A DNA stretch of 64,000 nucleotides from CAVPTL01 sp963727235 (GTDB taxonomy: Bacteria; Actinomycetota; Thermoleophilia; Gaiellales; JAICJC01), in NCBI GenBank assembly GCA_963727235.1, contig CAVSFZ010000001.1, positions 45,986 to 109,985 on the forward strand. Reading direction: 5' to 3'. Positions within the stretch are counted from its first letter, which is position 1; each line of letters opens with the position of its first letter. Shown here one piece after another: positions 1 through 8,746 of this stretch. The notes beneath the pieces are model-generated. The model was not told where the DNA came from. It was given only the letters and a program-made list of their open reading frames with translations, and did no database searches. Position numbers and translations under genes: made by a program.

Positions 1-1107
1 GCGGTCACGGGCGGAGCGAAGGTGGTCACGGTGGGAGTGGGCGGCACCCGGCTGGAGACGCTGCGCGGCGCGCACCACATCTCGACGGCCGCGGGCACCG
101 CGCACGCGACATTGATGACCGCGACCGACCCCGGCTCCGAGCTGGGCGGTGCGCTGGCCGGCGCCGGACAGGTGGTGCTGATCTGGAACGGCCGGGTCAG
201 CCAGGCGGCCGCAGACATCCTCGCCCATCTCGCCCACAGCCTCGACGCCCGCGTCTTGATCACCCCCGCCGGCAATGAGCTGGGAGCGCACGCGGCAGGC
301 CTGGGCACGCACTCGCCCGGCGAAGCGCTGGAGGCGGTCGAGTCGGGCCAGATCAAGGCGATCGTGCTGCTGGGAGCCGACCCGGTGGGCGACTGGACGA
401 ACGGCGAGCGCTGGCGCGGTGCGCTGGCGCGGGCGCAGTTCGTCCTCCAGGTGACCGCGTTTCAGAACGATTCCTCGGGCTGGGCGACCACGATCGTGCC
501 CGCCTCGGAGAGCCTCGAGCAGGAGGGCACCGTCACCAACCTCGAGGGCCGCGTGCAACGGCTGCGGGCAGCGGCCACGCCCCCGCCGGGCGTGCCCGAC
601 GGCTACGACTGGACGGCGGAGCTGGGAGAGCGGCTCGGCCTGGAAGTCCCCGCCGACGCGGCCCAGGCCTTCACCGAGCTGGCCCAGGCCCGACCGGCAT
701 TCGCCGGCATGTCGTGGTCGTCTCTGGGCGAGCGGGCGGAGCTGCCCGAGCGCCCTCAGCCGTCCTCCACCCCGGCCGAGCCGCGGCTGGCCGGCGACGC
801 CGGCGCTCCCCAGGGCACGATGCTGGTCGCCTACCGGGAGCTGATCAGCGGCACCGCGGCCGACCGCAGCCCCGAGCTGCACTTCCAAAAGCGGGTGGGA
901 ATCGAGATCAACCACGACGACGCCGACGCGATGGGCGTCGCCACCGGCGACCGGATCACGGTCAGCTTCGACGGCCGCACCGCATCCGGCCCGGCGATCG
1001 CCTCACGCCGGCTGCGACCCGCCACCGTGCGGCTGGCCCAGCGAGTGCCCTACGTGGGGCCCGCGACCGTGGCCGCCGATCCCGCCCAGGAGCCGGCCGA
1101 TGCCTGA
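1..1107 (+). CDS. nuoG: NADH-quinone oxidoreductase subunit G, C-terminal part (5' end outside window)
   Basis: Open from base 1 in frame, so this is the 3' part (about 368 codons) of a longer gene. NuoG is the large iron-sulfur subunit of the peripheral arm of complex I, on the cytoplasmic side. The N-terminal 2Fe-2S/4Fe-4S binding region is not in the window. The visible part is the molybdopterin-oxidoreductase-like domain: a GADPVGDW segment near codon 120 and the family signature EQEGTVTNLEGRVQR near codon 175. The tail (about 275-360) resembles the MopB C-terminal barrel. The nuoH start lies inside its last codons (8 nt overlap), which supports one operon with translational coupling. Identity rests on these motifs and on the seven nuo genes that follow. 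Confidence 0.93.
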   Translation, partial: AVTGGAKVVTVGVGGTRLETLRGAHHISTAAGTAHATLMTATDPGSELGGALAGAGQVVLIWNGRVSQAAADILAHLAHSLDARVLITPAGNELGAHAAGLGTHSPGEALEAVESGQIKAIVLLGADPVGDWTNGERWRGALARAQFVLQVTAFQNDSSGWATTIVPASESLEQEGTVTNLEGRVQRLRAAATPPPGVPDGYDWTAELGERLGLEVPADAAQAFTELAQARPAFAGMSWSSLGERAELPERPQPSSTPAEPRLAGDAGAPQGTMLVAYRELISGTAADRSPELHFQKRVGIEINHDDADAMGVATGDRITVSFDGRTASGPAIASRRLRPATVRLAQRVPYVGPATVAADPAQEPADA

Positions 1108-2098
1108 CGGCTTTTGGATCACCCTGGTCAAGGCGGTCGTGCTGGCCAACCTGGTGATGGCGGTGTTTGCGATCCTGACCTGGGTCGAGCGGCGCGTGCT
1201 GAGCCGGTTCCAGCAGCGACTCGGGCCCAACCGGGTCGGCCCGTTCGGGCTGCTGCAGCCGATCGCCGACCTGGTCAAGCTGCTGCGCAAGGAGAGCCTC
1301 CTGCCCGACGGCATCTCTCCCATGCTCTACCTGATCGCACCGGTGATCTCGCTGTTTGCCGCCATCTGCGTCTTCGGCGTGATCCCGTTCGACGGCGGCC
1401 CGACCACCATCCCCGGCACCTCGATCACCTTCCACTGGTGGATCTCCGACCCCAGCGTCGCCCTGCTGGTGGTGTTCGCGCTGGGCTCGGTCAGCTTCTA
1501 CGGGTTCCTGGTGGGCGGCTGGTCGTCCAGCTCCAAGTACTCGCTGTTCGGATCGATGCGGGCCGTCTCGCAGCTGGTGTCCTACGAGGTCAGCCTGGCG
1601 CTGGCCGTGATCGGCGTGGTGATGATGAGCCAGTCGCTCTCGCTCACCGGGATCGTGTCCGCCCAGCAGCACGACGGCATGTGGTACATCATCCCCCAGT
1701 TCGTGGGCTTCTGCATCTACGTGGTGGCCTCCACCGCGGAGGTCAGCCGGATCCCGTTCGACCTGCCCGAAGCGGAGGGTGAGCTGGTCGCCGGGTATCA
1801 CACCGAGTACGGAGGCATGCGCTGGGCGATGTTCCAAAACGCCGAGTACGTGTCGCTGATCGCGTTCTCGGCGGTGGCCTCGATCCTGTTTCTGGGCGGC
1901 TACGACGGGCCGTTCCTGCCCGGCCCGATCTGGATGCTGATCAAGATGGCGCTGTTCATCCTGCTGCAGATGTGGGTTCGCGCCACCCTGCCGCGCGTCC
2001 GCTACGACGTGCTCATGTCCATCGGCTGGAAGGTGCTGCTCCCGGCCGCCACCCTGAACCTTCTGGTCACCTCGTTCGTGGTGGCCTACCGCGCATGA
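1100..2098 (+). CDS. nuoH: NADH-quinone oxidoreductase subunit H
   Basis: Protein of 332 aa, normal family length. NuoH is the membrane subunit joining the peripheral arm to the membrane arm of complex I and forms most of the quinone chamber. Seen: a hydrophobic N-terminal helix; the conserved cytoplasmic loop ERRVLSRFQQRLGPNRVGP near residues 30-50; and the acidic quinone-site loop STAEVSRIPFDLPEAEGELV followed by GYHTEYGGMRWAMF in the middle. Eight or so membrane helices can be read. The ATG overlaps the end of nuoG by 8 nt and nuoI follows after 16 nt. All landmarks of the family are present, so the call is firm. Confidence 0.97.
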   Translation: MPDGFWITLVKAVVLANLVMAVFAILTWVERRVLSRFQQRLGPNRVGPFGLLQPIADLVKLLRKESLLPDGISPMLYLIAPVISLFAAICVFGVIPFDGGPTTIPGTSITFHWWISDPSVALLVVFALGSVSFYGFLVGGWSSSSKYSLFGSMRAVSQLVSYEVSLALAVIGVVMMSQSLSLTGIVSAQQHDGMWYIIPQFVGFCIYVVASTAEVSRIPFDLPEAEGELVAGYHTEYGGMRWAMFQNAEYVSLIAFSAVASILFLGGYDGPFLPGPIWMLIKMALFILLQMWVRATLPRVRYDVLMSIGWKVLLPAATLNLLVTSFVVAYRA

Positions 2099-2114
2099 AC
2101 CGCAAGGACTCGAT

Positions 2115-2597
2115 ATGCCCGTAGTCGATTCGGTCAAAGGATTTGGCGTCACCTTCCGGCACCTGTTCAAGAAGCCGGTGACCCAGCAGTTCCCCAACGA
2201 GAAGCGGGCCGTGTACCCCCGCTTCCGCGGCCGGCACCGCCTGCATCGGCACGAGAACGGCTTGGAGAAGTGCGTGGGCTGCTCGCTGTGCGCAGCGGCC
2301 TGCCCGGCCGACTGCATCCGTGTGGTCGCCGACGAGAACACCGCCGAGGAGCGCTACTCCGCCGGCGAGCGGTACGCCCGCATCTACGAGATCAACATGA
2401 GCCGCTGCATCTTCTGCGGCTACTGCGAGCTGGCCTGCCCGTTTGACGCGATCACGCTCGGCCACGACTACGAGCTGGCCGAGATGTCGCGCGAAGCGAT
2501 GGTCTACACCAAGGAGATGCTGCTCGAGCCCGGGCCGGAAGCGCGCCGCACGCCGGTCGCGCCGGTCGATCCCTTCGACGTGGTCGAGGCCGAGTAA
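2115..2597 (+). CDS. nuoI: NADH-quinone oxidoreductase subunit I (8Fe-8S ferredoxin-like)
   Basis: Protein of 160 aa. NuoI carries the two 4Fe-4S clusters (N6a/N6b) that pass electrons to the terminal cluster near the quinone site. Both cluster motifs are seen: CVGCSLCAAACP near residues 55-66 and CIFCGYCELACP near 95-106, each CxxCxxCxxxCP. The N-terminus has the usual RFRGRHRL segment before the first cluster. The ATG is 16 nt after nuoH, with a purine-rich CGCAAGGA upstream. The C-terminal extension after about residue 125 is variable in the family. Confidence 0.97.
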   Translation: MPVVDSVKGFGVTFRHLFKKPVTQQFPNEKRAVYPRFRGRHRLHRHENGLEKCVGCSLCAAACPADCIRVVADENTAEERYSAGERYARIYEINMSRCIFCGYCELACPFDAITLGHDYELAEMSREAMVYTKEMLLEPGPEARRTPVAPVDPFDVVEAE

Positions 2598-2608
2598 CCA
2601 CCGATCTG

Positions 2609-3268
2609 ATGCCGGCACACCTCTTCTACGACATCGTCTTCATCGCCGCCACCGGCCTTGCGATCGGCTCGGCGCTGGGCGTGGTGCTGTCGGGAAACCC
2701 GTTCCACTCGGCGCTCTCGCTGCTGCTCAACCTGGTGGCGCTGGCGACCTTCTATCTGCTCCTGCAGGCCGACTTCCTGGCCGCCGCGCAGGTGATCGTG
2801 TACGCCGGCGCGGTGATGATCATGTTCATGTTCGTGACCGCCTACCTGGGCGGCCGCGCCGACGAGCCGACCACCAGCAGACCGCTGTGGCAGACCGCCG
2901 CGGCGTTCATCGCCGCCGTGGCGCTGGTCGCCGAGGTGATCTTCGCCGTCGGCCACGAGAGCTTCCCGCAGGGCGCCGACGTCAGCGGAGCGTTCGGCTC
3001 GCCGATCAACATCGGCACGTCGCTCCTGGGCCGCTACCTGCTGGCATTCGAGGCCACCTCGATCATGCTGATGGTGGCCGCCGTGGGCGGGGTCGTGCTG
3101 GGATCGCGACGGGCCGCGCCGCGGCAGCCGGGTGAGCTCGACACGCTCGAGGACGCCCCGGTCGAGGCCCTGCCCCGCACCGTGCAATCGCAGGTTATGG
3201 ACATCGAGACGCGGTTCGAGGTCGGCACCGCGGTCGGCGCCCCCGACGAGGACGACCAGGGCTCGTGA
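2609..3268 (+). CDS. nuoJ: NADH-quinone oxidoreductase subunit J
   Basis: Protein of 219 aa. NuoJ is a membrane subunit of complex I. Its third helix (conserved YAGAVMIMFMFV, about residues 68-79) includes the pi-bulge that rotates during coupling. Five membrane helices are readable in the first 175 residues. The last 45 residues are a polar, acidic tail (from about RRAAPRQPGEL) that is variable in this subunit. It starts 11 nt after the nuoI stop. Its stop overlaps the nuoK GTG start as GTGA. Confidence 0.95.
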   Translation: MPAHLFYDIVFIAATGLAIGSALGVVLSGNPFHSALSLLLNLVALATFYLLLQADFLAAAQVIVYAGAVMIMFMFVTAYLGGRADEPTTSRPLWQTAAAFIAAVALVAEVIFAVGHESFPQGADVSGAFGSPINIGTSLLGRYLLAFEATSIMLMVAAVGGVVLGSRRAAPRQPGELDTLEDAPVEALPRTVQSQVMDIETRFEVGTAVGAPDEDDQGS

Positions 3269-3570
3269 ACGTCAACGTCAGCTACTTCATCGCCGTCTCG
3301 GCCATCCTGTTCGGAATCGGCCTGTTCGGCATCTTCACCCGCCGCAGCCCGCTGATCCTGCTGCTGTCGGTCGAGATCATGCTCAACTCCTGCAACCTGG
3401 CGCTGATCTCGTTCGCGCGACTCCATAGCCAGACCGCCGGCCAGTCGTTCGCGCTGGTGGTGATGGCGGTGGCCGCCTCGGAGGTCGTGATCGGACTCGG
3501 TCTGGTGGTGGCCGTCGCCCGCCGCAAGGCCGACCTGGACGTGGACGCCCTCACGAGCCTCAAGAACTGA
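3265..3570 (+). CDS. nuoK: NADH-quinone oxidoreductase subunit K
   Basis: Protein of 101 aa, exactly the normal length. NuoK is a small antiporter-related (MrpC-like) membrane subunit with three helices. Seen: the helix-2 segment LLLSVEIMLNSCNLALISF, with the glutamate of VEIMLN that is conserved for proton translocation, and the third helix with a glutamate in VAASEVVIGLG. The start is GTG, overlapping the nuoJ stop by four bases, so translational coupling is likely. nuoL follows after two bases. Confidence 0.97.
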   Translation: MNVNVSYFIAVSAILFGIGLFGIFTRRSPLILLLSVEIMLNSCNLALISFARLHSQTAGQSFALVVMAVAASEVVIGLGLVVAVARRKADLDVDALTSLKN

Positions 3571-3572
3571 CC

Positions 3573-5468
3573 GTGCAAACTCTCTCCTGGATCTGCCTGT
3601 TCGTGCCGCTCGCCGGAGTGGTGCTGCTGACCCTGGCGGGCAGCCGGATCTCGCGCACCGCCGCCGCCTGGGCGGGCACAGCCTTCGCCGCCGCCTCGTT
3701 CGTGGCCGCCGCCGGCGTGTTCGTGCGGATGCTCTCGCACAACGCCTCCCAGCGCTCATCGGTCTACACGCTGTACACGTGGGCGACGTCGGGCAGCTTC
3801 AAGATCCCGCTGGCGATCCAGGTCGACCAGCTGGCCGTGACCGAGATGCTGATCGTCTCGGGGGTCGGCAGCCTGATCGTGCTCTACTCGATCGGCTACA
3901 TGCACGGCGATCCCAAGGAACGCCGCTTCTTCATCTACCTGAACATGTTCCTGTTCTCGATGCTGCTGTTGGTGATGTCGGCCAACTTCGCGCTGCTCTT
4001 GGCCGGCTGGGGCCTGGTCGGGCTCTCGTCCTACCTGCTGATCGGGTTCTGGTACGAGCGGCCCGAGCCGGTGATCGCCGCCAAGAAGGCGTTCGTGATG
4101 AACGCGATCGGCGACGTCGGGATCGCGATCGCCGTGTTCTTCATGGTCAGAGACGCGGGCACCACCGACTTCTCGGTCATGCTCTCGCCCCACCAGCCGT
4201 GGTCGCAGGGGTCAACCGACGCCAACCTGGTGGCGCTCGGGCTGCTGGTCGGAGCCGTGGCCAAGTCGGCCCAGCTGCCACTCCAGACCTGGCTCCCCGA
4301 CGCCATGGAGGGCCCCACCCCGGTCTCCGCCCTGATCCACGCCGCCACCATGGTGACCGCCGGCGTGTACCTCGTGGCGCGCACCCACGTGATCTTCGAA
4401 AACGCACCCGACATCCACAACCTGGTGGCCATCCTGGGCCTGGCGACGCTGCTGATGGCGGGCGTGATCGCCATGGTGCAGACGGATATCAAGCGGATCA
4501 TCGCCTACTCCACGATGAGCCAGATCGGATACATGTTCACGGCCGTGGGCGTCGGCGCCTACAGCCAGGGCATGTTCCTGCTGCTCGCCCATGCCTTCTT
4601 CAAGGCGCTGCTGTTCCTGGGCGCCGGCGTGGTCATCCACGCTGTCTCGGCCGAGCAGGACGTGCGCAAGATGGGCGGGCTGGGCTCGGCGCTGCCCAAG
4701 ACCAAGTGGCTGATGTGGATCGGCACGGCCGCGCTGATCGGCTTCTTCCCGCTCTCCAAGGACGAGATCCTGGCGGCCGCGCTGGACGAGCACAGCACCC
4801 TGGCGCTGTGCGTGTGGGCGGGCGGCCTGATCGGAGCCTTCTTCACCGGTATGTATGCGGTGCGGCTGATGCGGCTGACCTTCTACGGCGAGCGCTCCGA
4901 CTTCGCCAAGGAGCACCTCCACACCGACCACGGCGAGGGTCCCTGGACGATGGTGTTCGTTGTCGCCGCGCTGGCCGTCGGCGCCATCCTGGTGGGCTTC
5001 CTCGACCTCGGCTTCGGCACCGTCGACCACTTCGGCGAGTGGCTGGGATTGACCGCGCCCTCGGCCCCCACGACCGTCTCCGACGACGTCATCACCACCG
5101 CCATCTCGTGGTCGGTGGGTATCGCCGGCGGCCTCCTGATCTGGCGCGTGTACGCCGATCCCGCCCGGCTGGAGCGAGTCAAGGCGCCGCTGCGCTGGTG
5201 GGCCACGGTGGCCGAGCACAAGTTCTACTTCGACGAGCTGTATGACCGCATCGGCTACGCCCCGTTCGCCGCGCTCGCGGTCGGCCTCTACCGGTGGGTC
5301 GAGCGCTACCTGATCTGGGGGTCGATCACGGTGCTCTCGATCACCGTGCGCAGCGTCTCGCGGGGAGTGGCGGCCGCCCAGACCGGCCTGGTGCGCAGCT
5401 ACGCCGTCACCCTGGTCGCCGGCGCCGCGCTGCTGGCCGTGTACTTCCTGACGAAGGCCAACCTGTGA
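3573..5468 (+). CDS. nuoL: NADH-quinone oxidoreductase subunit L
   Basis: Protein of 631 aa with GTG start two bases after nuoK. NuoL is the distal proton-pumping subunit and has the long lateral helix. Seen: the proton_antipo_N region with GWGLVGLSSYLLIGFW (about 148-163); the core with LPDAMEGPTPVSALIHAATMVTAGVYL (about 240-266), holding the conserved proline and histidine; DIKRIIAYSTMSQIGYM (about 305-321); and ATP-synthesis-coupled C-terminal helices including WRVY and EHKFYFDELYD. Length is normal. The TGA stop overlaps the GTG of nuoM (GTGA). Confidence 0.97.
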   Translation: MQTLSWICLFVPLAGVVLLTLAGSRISRTAAAWAGTAFAAASFVAAAGVFVRMLSHNASQRSSVYTLYTWATSGSFKIPLAIQVDQLAVTEMLIVSGVGSLIVLYSIGYMHGDPKERRFFIYLNMFLFSMLLLVMSANFALLLAGWGLVGLSSYLLIGFWYERPEPVIAAKKAFVMNAIGDVGIAIAVFFMVRDAGTTDFSVMLSPHQPWSQGSTDANLVALGLLVGAVAKSAQLPLQTWLPDAMEGPTPVSALIHAATMVTAGVYLVARTHVIFENAPDIHNLVAILGLATLLMAGVIAMVQTDIKRIIAYSTMSQIGYMFTAVGVGAYSQGMFLLLAHAFFKALLFLGAGVVIHAVSAEQDVRKMGGLGSALPKTKWLMWIGTAALIGFFPLSKDEILAAALDEHSTLALCVWAGGLIGAFFTGMYAVRLMRLTFYGERSDFAKEHLHTDHGEGPWTMVFVVAALAVGAILVGFLDLGFGTVDHFGEWLGLTAPSAPTTVSDDVITTAISWSVGIAGGLLIWRVYADPARLERVKAPLRWWATVAEHKFYFDELYDRIGYAPFAALAVGLYRWVERYLIWGSITVLSITVRSVSRGVAAAQTGLVRSYAVTLVAGAALLAVYFLTKANL

Positions 5469-6943
5469 TCACCACGATCCTGATCCTGATCCCGCTGGTG
5501 GCCGCAGCAGTGCTGACGGTGGCGCCGTTCAGCCGCCTCCACGTCGAAGTGTTCGCGCTGGCGGCAACGCTGGCCGAGATCGTGGTGGGCGCCGTCGCGC
5601 TGGCCCAGTTCTCCACCGGACAGGGCATGCAGTTCGTCACCGACAAGGTGTGGATCTCCGACTTCGTGCTGGGCACCCCCGTGCGCTACCACGTCGGGAT
5701 GGACGGGCTGGGCCTGTTCATGATGCTCCTGACCGCCGTCGGCATCGCCGCCTCGGTGGGCGCCGGCATCCGCGCCGGGCGGGATCGGCCGCGGGCCTAC
5801 TACGGGCTGGTGCTGCTGCTCGAGGCCGCCCTGGTGCTGCTCTTCACCGCCCAGGATCTGGTGCTGTTCTACGTCGGCTGGGAAGTGATGATGATCCCGC
5901 TGTTCATCCTCATGGCCGTGTGGGGTGGCGAGGGCCGGCGGGCGGCAACCATCCGGTTTGTGATCTACACCATGGTGGGATCGCTGCTGATGCTGGTCGC
6001 GATCGCCGCCATCGGCATCCGCTACCACACCTTCGAGGTGTCCCAGGTGCACTCGGGAGCCGCCTGGATCTTCTTCTTCTTCGCCGCCGCCTTCTGCATC
6101 AAGGCGCCGCTCTTCCCGCTGCACGGGTGGATGCCCGCGGCCTACCGGGAGTCGGCGCCGGAGACGACCGCCCTGCTCTCGGGAGTGATCTCCAAGGCCG
6201 GCGCCTACGGCCTGCTGCGGTTCTGCCTGCCGATGTTCCCAGGGCCGGCCCACGACTGGCGGTGGCTGTTCCTGGGGCTGGCGCTGGTGGGGCTGCTGTA
6301 CGGCTCGCTGCTGGCATTCCGGCAGGCCGACGCCCGCGGTGTGGTGGCCTACTCCTCGCTGGGACAGATGAACCTGATCGTGATCGGGATCTTCGCCCTC
6401 AACGACAACGGGTCGACCGGCGCCATCTTCCAGATGGTCAACCACGGCCTGGTGTCGCTGGCGGCGTTCCTGGTGATCGGCCTGATCGAGCTGCGCGCCG
6501 GCAAGGACGGCTTCCGCTGGCTGGGCGGCCTCGCCAACGGCCGGCCGCGGTTCTCGACGGTGCTTTTGATCGCGGCCATGTTCATGCTGGCGGTGCCCGG
6601 CTCGAGCGCATTCGTGAGCGAGCTGTACATCCTGATCGGCGCGTTTCAGCAGCAGGCCTGGCTGGGGGCGGTGGCGGCCTGCGCGATCGTGCTGGCGGCG
6701 ATGTATGCGCTGCGCTGGATCTCGGCGCTGGCGTACGGCCAAGACGGTGAGCGGGTGACCGACGAGACGGCCGATCTGCGTCCGCACGAGCTGATGATCG
6801 CCGTACCGCTGATCGTGATCCTGCTGGCGATGACGGTCTACCCGTTCGGCGTGATGAACCGGGTCAAGGACTACCACCCCGTGATCCCCACGTCGTACCT
6901 GACCACGCCCGGCGGCCAGAACGGTGGAGGTGACGGCGGATGA
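5465..6943 (+). CDS. nuoM: NADH-quinone oxidoreductase subunit M
   Basis: Protein of 492 aa. NuoM is one of the three antiporter-like proton-pumping subunits. The GTG at 5465 overlaps the nuoL stop and gives a normal N-terminal helix (ITTILILIPLVAAAVL). A longer reading from 5294 only adds sequence shadowed by nuoL. Seen: YHVGMDGLGLFMMLL (about 76-90), FYVGWEVMMIPLFILM with the pump glutamate, PLFPLHGWMPAAYRESAPETTALLSGV (about 217-243), and FRQADARGVVAYSSLGQMN. The end overlaps the nuoN start by four bases (ATGA). Confidence 0.97.
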   Translation: MITTILILIPLVAAAVLTVAPFSRLHVEVFALAATLAEIVVGAVALAQFSTGQGMQFVTDKVWISDFVLGTPVRYHVGMDGLGLFMMLLTAVGIAASVGAGIRAGRDRPRAYYGLVLLLEAALVLLFTAQDLVLFYVGWEVMMIPLFILMAVWGGEGRRAATIRFVIYTMVGSLLMLVAIAAIGIRYHTFEVSQVHSGAAWIFFFFAAAFCIKAPLFPLHGWMPAAYRESAPETTALLSGVISKAGAYGLLRFCLPMFPGPAHDWRWLFLGLALVGLLYGSLLAFRQADARGVVAYSSLGQMNLIVIGIFALNDNGSTGAIFQMVNHGLVSLAAFLVIGLIELRAGKDGFRWLGGLANGRPRFSTVLLIAAMFMLAVPGSSAFVSELYILIGAFQQQAWLGAVAACAIVLAAMYALRWISALAYGQDGERVTDETADLRPHELMIAVPLIVILLAMTVYPFGVMNRVKDYHPVIPTSYLTTPGGQNGGGDGG

Positions 6944-8403
6944 GTCTGATTCCCGTCGACCTGACCGCGATCGCGCCCGAGATCATCCTGGTGGTGGCGG
7001 CATCGCTGGTGCTGCTGGTCGGGGTGTTCCTGCCCGATCGAGTCGTTGCCTGGCTGGCCCCCGCCTGGGCGGCGGTGGCGCTGATCGGTGCGGGCGTGGC
7101 CTCGGCCCTGCAGTTCGGCGACGTCGCCCACTACAGCTTCGACAACACCCTGCGGATCGATGCGTTCGGCGCCGGCGCGCAGCTGATCATCTTCGCCGCC
7201 GGCATCTTGACGGTGTGCGTCTCGTTCGGGGCGGGCGGGGCGATCCACCGCCGGGCTGTGGAGTACTACGCGCTGCTGCTGTTCGCCATCGGCGGGATGG
7301 CGCTGCTGGCCTCGGCCAACAGCTTCGTGATCCTGTTCGTCGCGCTGGAGCTGTTCTCGATCGCGCTGTACGTGCTGGTCGCGATCGAGACGGACGAGAT
7401 CACCTCGATCGAGGCTGGACTCAAATACCTGATCATCGGTTCGGTGGGCGCGGCCTTCCTGCTGTACGGCTCGGCACTGGTGTACGGCGCCAGCGGCCAG
7501 CTCGAGTTCGATCGGATCGCGGCGGCCATGCGCGGCGGCGACCACAGCGACGTGGTGCTGCTGGCCGGCCTGGCAATGGTGATCGTGGGCCTCGGGTTCA
7601 AGGCCAACGCGGCGCCGTTTCACATGTGGACGCCGGATGCCTACGAGGGCGCCCCCACTCCGGTCACGACCTTCATGTCGGCCGCCACCAAGGCGATCGC
7701 GCTGGTCGTGATCCTGCGGGTGCTGGTGACCGCCTTCCCCGATCAGTCGCAGGTGTGGTCAAACGGCGTGGCCGCGATCGCGATCGTGTCGTTCGTGGTC
7801 GGGAACCTGGGCGCGCTGCGCCAGCAGAACGTCAAGCGGATGCTGGCGTACTCGACCGTCGGCCACACCGGCTTCCTGCTGACGGCGGTGGCCGCCGACA
7901 GCCCGCTGGGAAGCCGCGCGATGCTCTACTACCTGACCGTGTACGCCGCCATGAACGTGGGCGCGTTTGCGATCGTGGCGGTGCGCGAGCGCCAGATCGG
8001 CCGGCCGGTGCTGGTCTCGGACTTCTCGGGTTGGGGCTTCCGTCACCGCTGGCTGGGCGCTGCCATGCTGGTGTGCATGCTGTCGCTGGCCGGATTCCCG
8101 CCCAGCGGCGGGTTCATCGGCAAGCTCTACATCTTCTCCGCGGCGGTCGACAACGATCAGACGTATCTGGCCGTGATCGGCGTGATCGCCACCATGGTGG
8201 CGCTGCTCTACTACCTCCGCATCCCGCTGGCCCTGTACGAGCGGGACGCCGCCGAGACAGCCGAGCTGCCCTCCTCCACCACCGCCTTCAGGCTGCTGGC
8301 CCTGAGTGCCTCGGTCGCCGCGATCGCCGTGCTGGTTGCCGGCATCGTGCCGTCACCGCTGATCGACCTCGCCCGCACCGCCGGCAACTCGCTGTTCGGC
8401 TGA
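6940..8403 (+). CDS. nuoN: NADH-quinone oxidoreductase subunit N
   Basis: Protein of 487 aa. NuoN is the third antiporter-like membrane subunit of complex I, next to NuoM, and is normally the last gene of the operon, as here. Seen: YYALLLFAIGGMALLASA with the usual position after helix 3; KANAAPFHMWTPDAYEGAPTPVTTFMSAATKAIAL (about 225-259), the core antiporter segment with the conserved lysine, histidine and TPD; and NVKRMLAYSTVGHTGF. The ATG overlaps the nuoM stop (ATGA). A gap of 33 nt follows, then an unrelated small gene. Confidence 0.97.
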   Translation: MSLIPVDLTAIAPEIILVVAASLVLLVGVFLPDRVVAWLAPAWAAVALIGAGVASALQFGDVAHYSFDNTLRIDAFGAGAQLIIFAAGILTVCVSFGAGGAIHRRAVEYYALLLFAIGGMALLASANSFVILFVALELFSIALYVLVAIETDEITSIEAGLKYLIIGSVGAAFLLYGSALVYGASGQLEFDRIAAAMRGGDHSDVVLLAGLAMVIVGLGFKANAAPFHMWTPDAYEGAPTPVTTFMSAATKAIALVVILRVLVTAFPDQSQVWSNGVAAIAIVSFVVGNLGALRQQNVKRMLAYSTVGHTGFLLTAVAADSPLGSRAMLYYLTVYAAMNVGAFAIVAVRERQIGRPVLVSDFSGWGFRHRWLGAAMLVCMLSLAGFPPSGGFIGKLYIFSAAVDNDQTYLAVIGVIATMVALLYYLRIPLALYERDAAETAELPSSTTAFRLLALSASVAAIAVLVAGIVPSPLIDLARTAGNSLFG

Positions 8404-8436
8404 CCACTCCACCCGGCTCCGGAATCGCAGGAACCG

Positions 8437-8746
8437 ATGTACGCCAGTATTCGCCAGTACCGACTCGATGCCGACGAGTACCGCCGCGCGATGCCACGGA
8501 TCAAGGTGGAGCTGCTGCCGCGGCTGGAGCAGATCGAGGGCTTCGTCAGCTATCGGATCTGGCTCGACGACGGCGGGCGGGTGGTGTCCGCGTCGACCTT
8601 CCTGGACCAGGAAGGCTGCCGGCGGTCAGACGAGGTGGCGGCCGAGCTGTATCACGAGCTGATGGGTGGAATGGTGATCGAGTTGCTGAGCGCCGAACAT
8701 CGGCGAGATCGTGCTCACGCACCCACCGGTGTCGCCGCCCGGCTGA
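8437..8746 (+). pseudogene. ABM-fold (antibiotic biosynthesis monooxygenase-like) small protein, frameshifted near 8695
   Basis: From the ATG, about 86 codons read MYASIRQYRL..., EGFVSYRIW, VVSASTF and ELYHELM. This is the dimeric alpha+beta barrel layout of ABM-domain proteins of about 100 aa. The frame then leaves the family pattern and runs on, by GC-rich chance, antisense through the next gene to 9360. If one extra base (a G near 8695) is removed, the reading continues NIGEIVLTHPPVSPPG and stops at 8746. That C-terminus looks like the GEV(V/L)VH strand that ends many ABM proteins, at normal family length. The gene is therefore read as about 102 aa with a +1 insertion, either a real mutation or a consensus error. 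Function is unknown; many such proteins are small oxygenases or stress proteins. Confidence 0.6.
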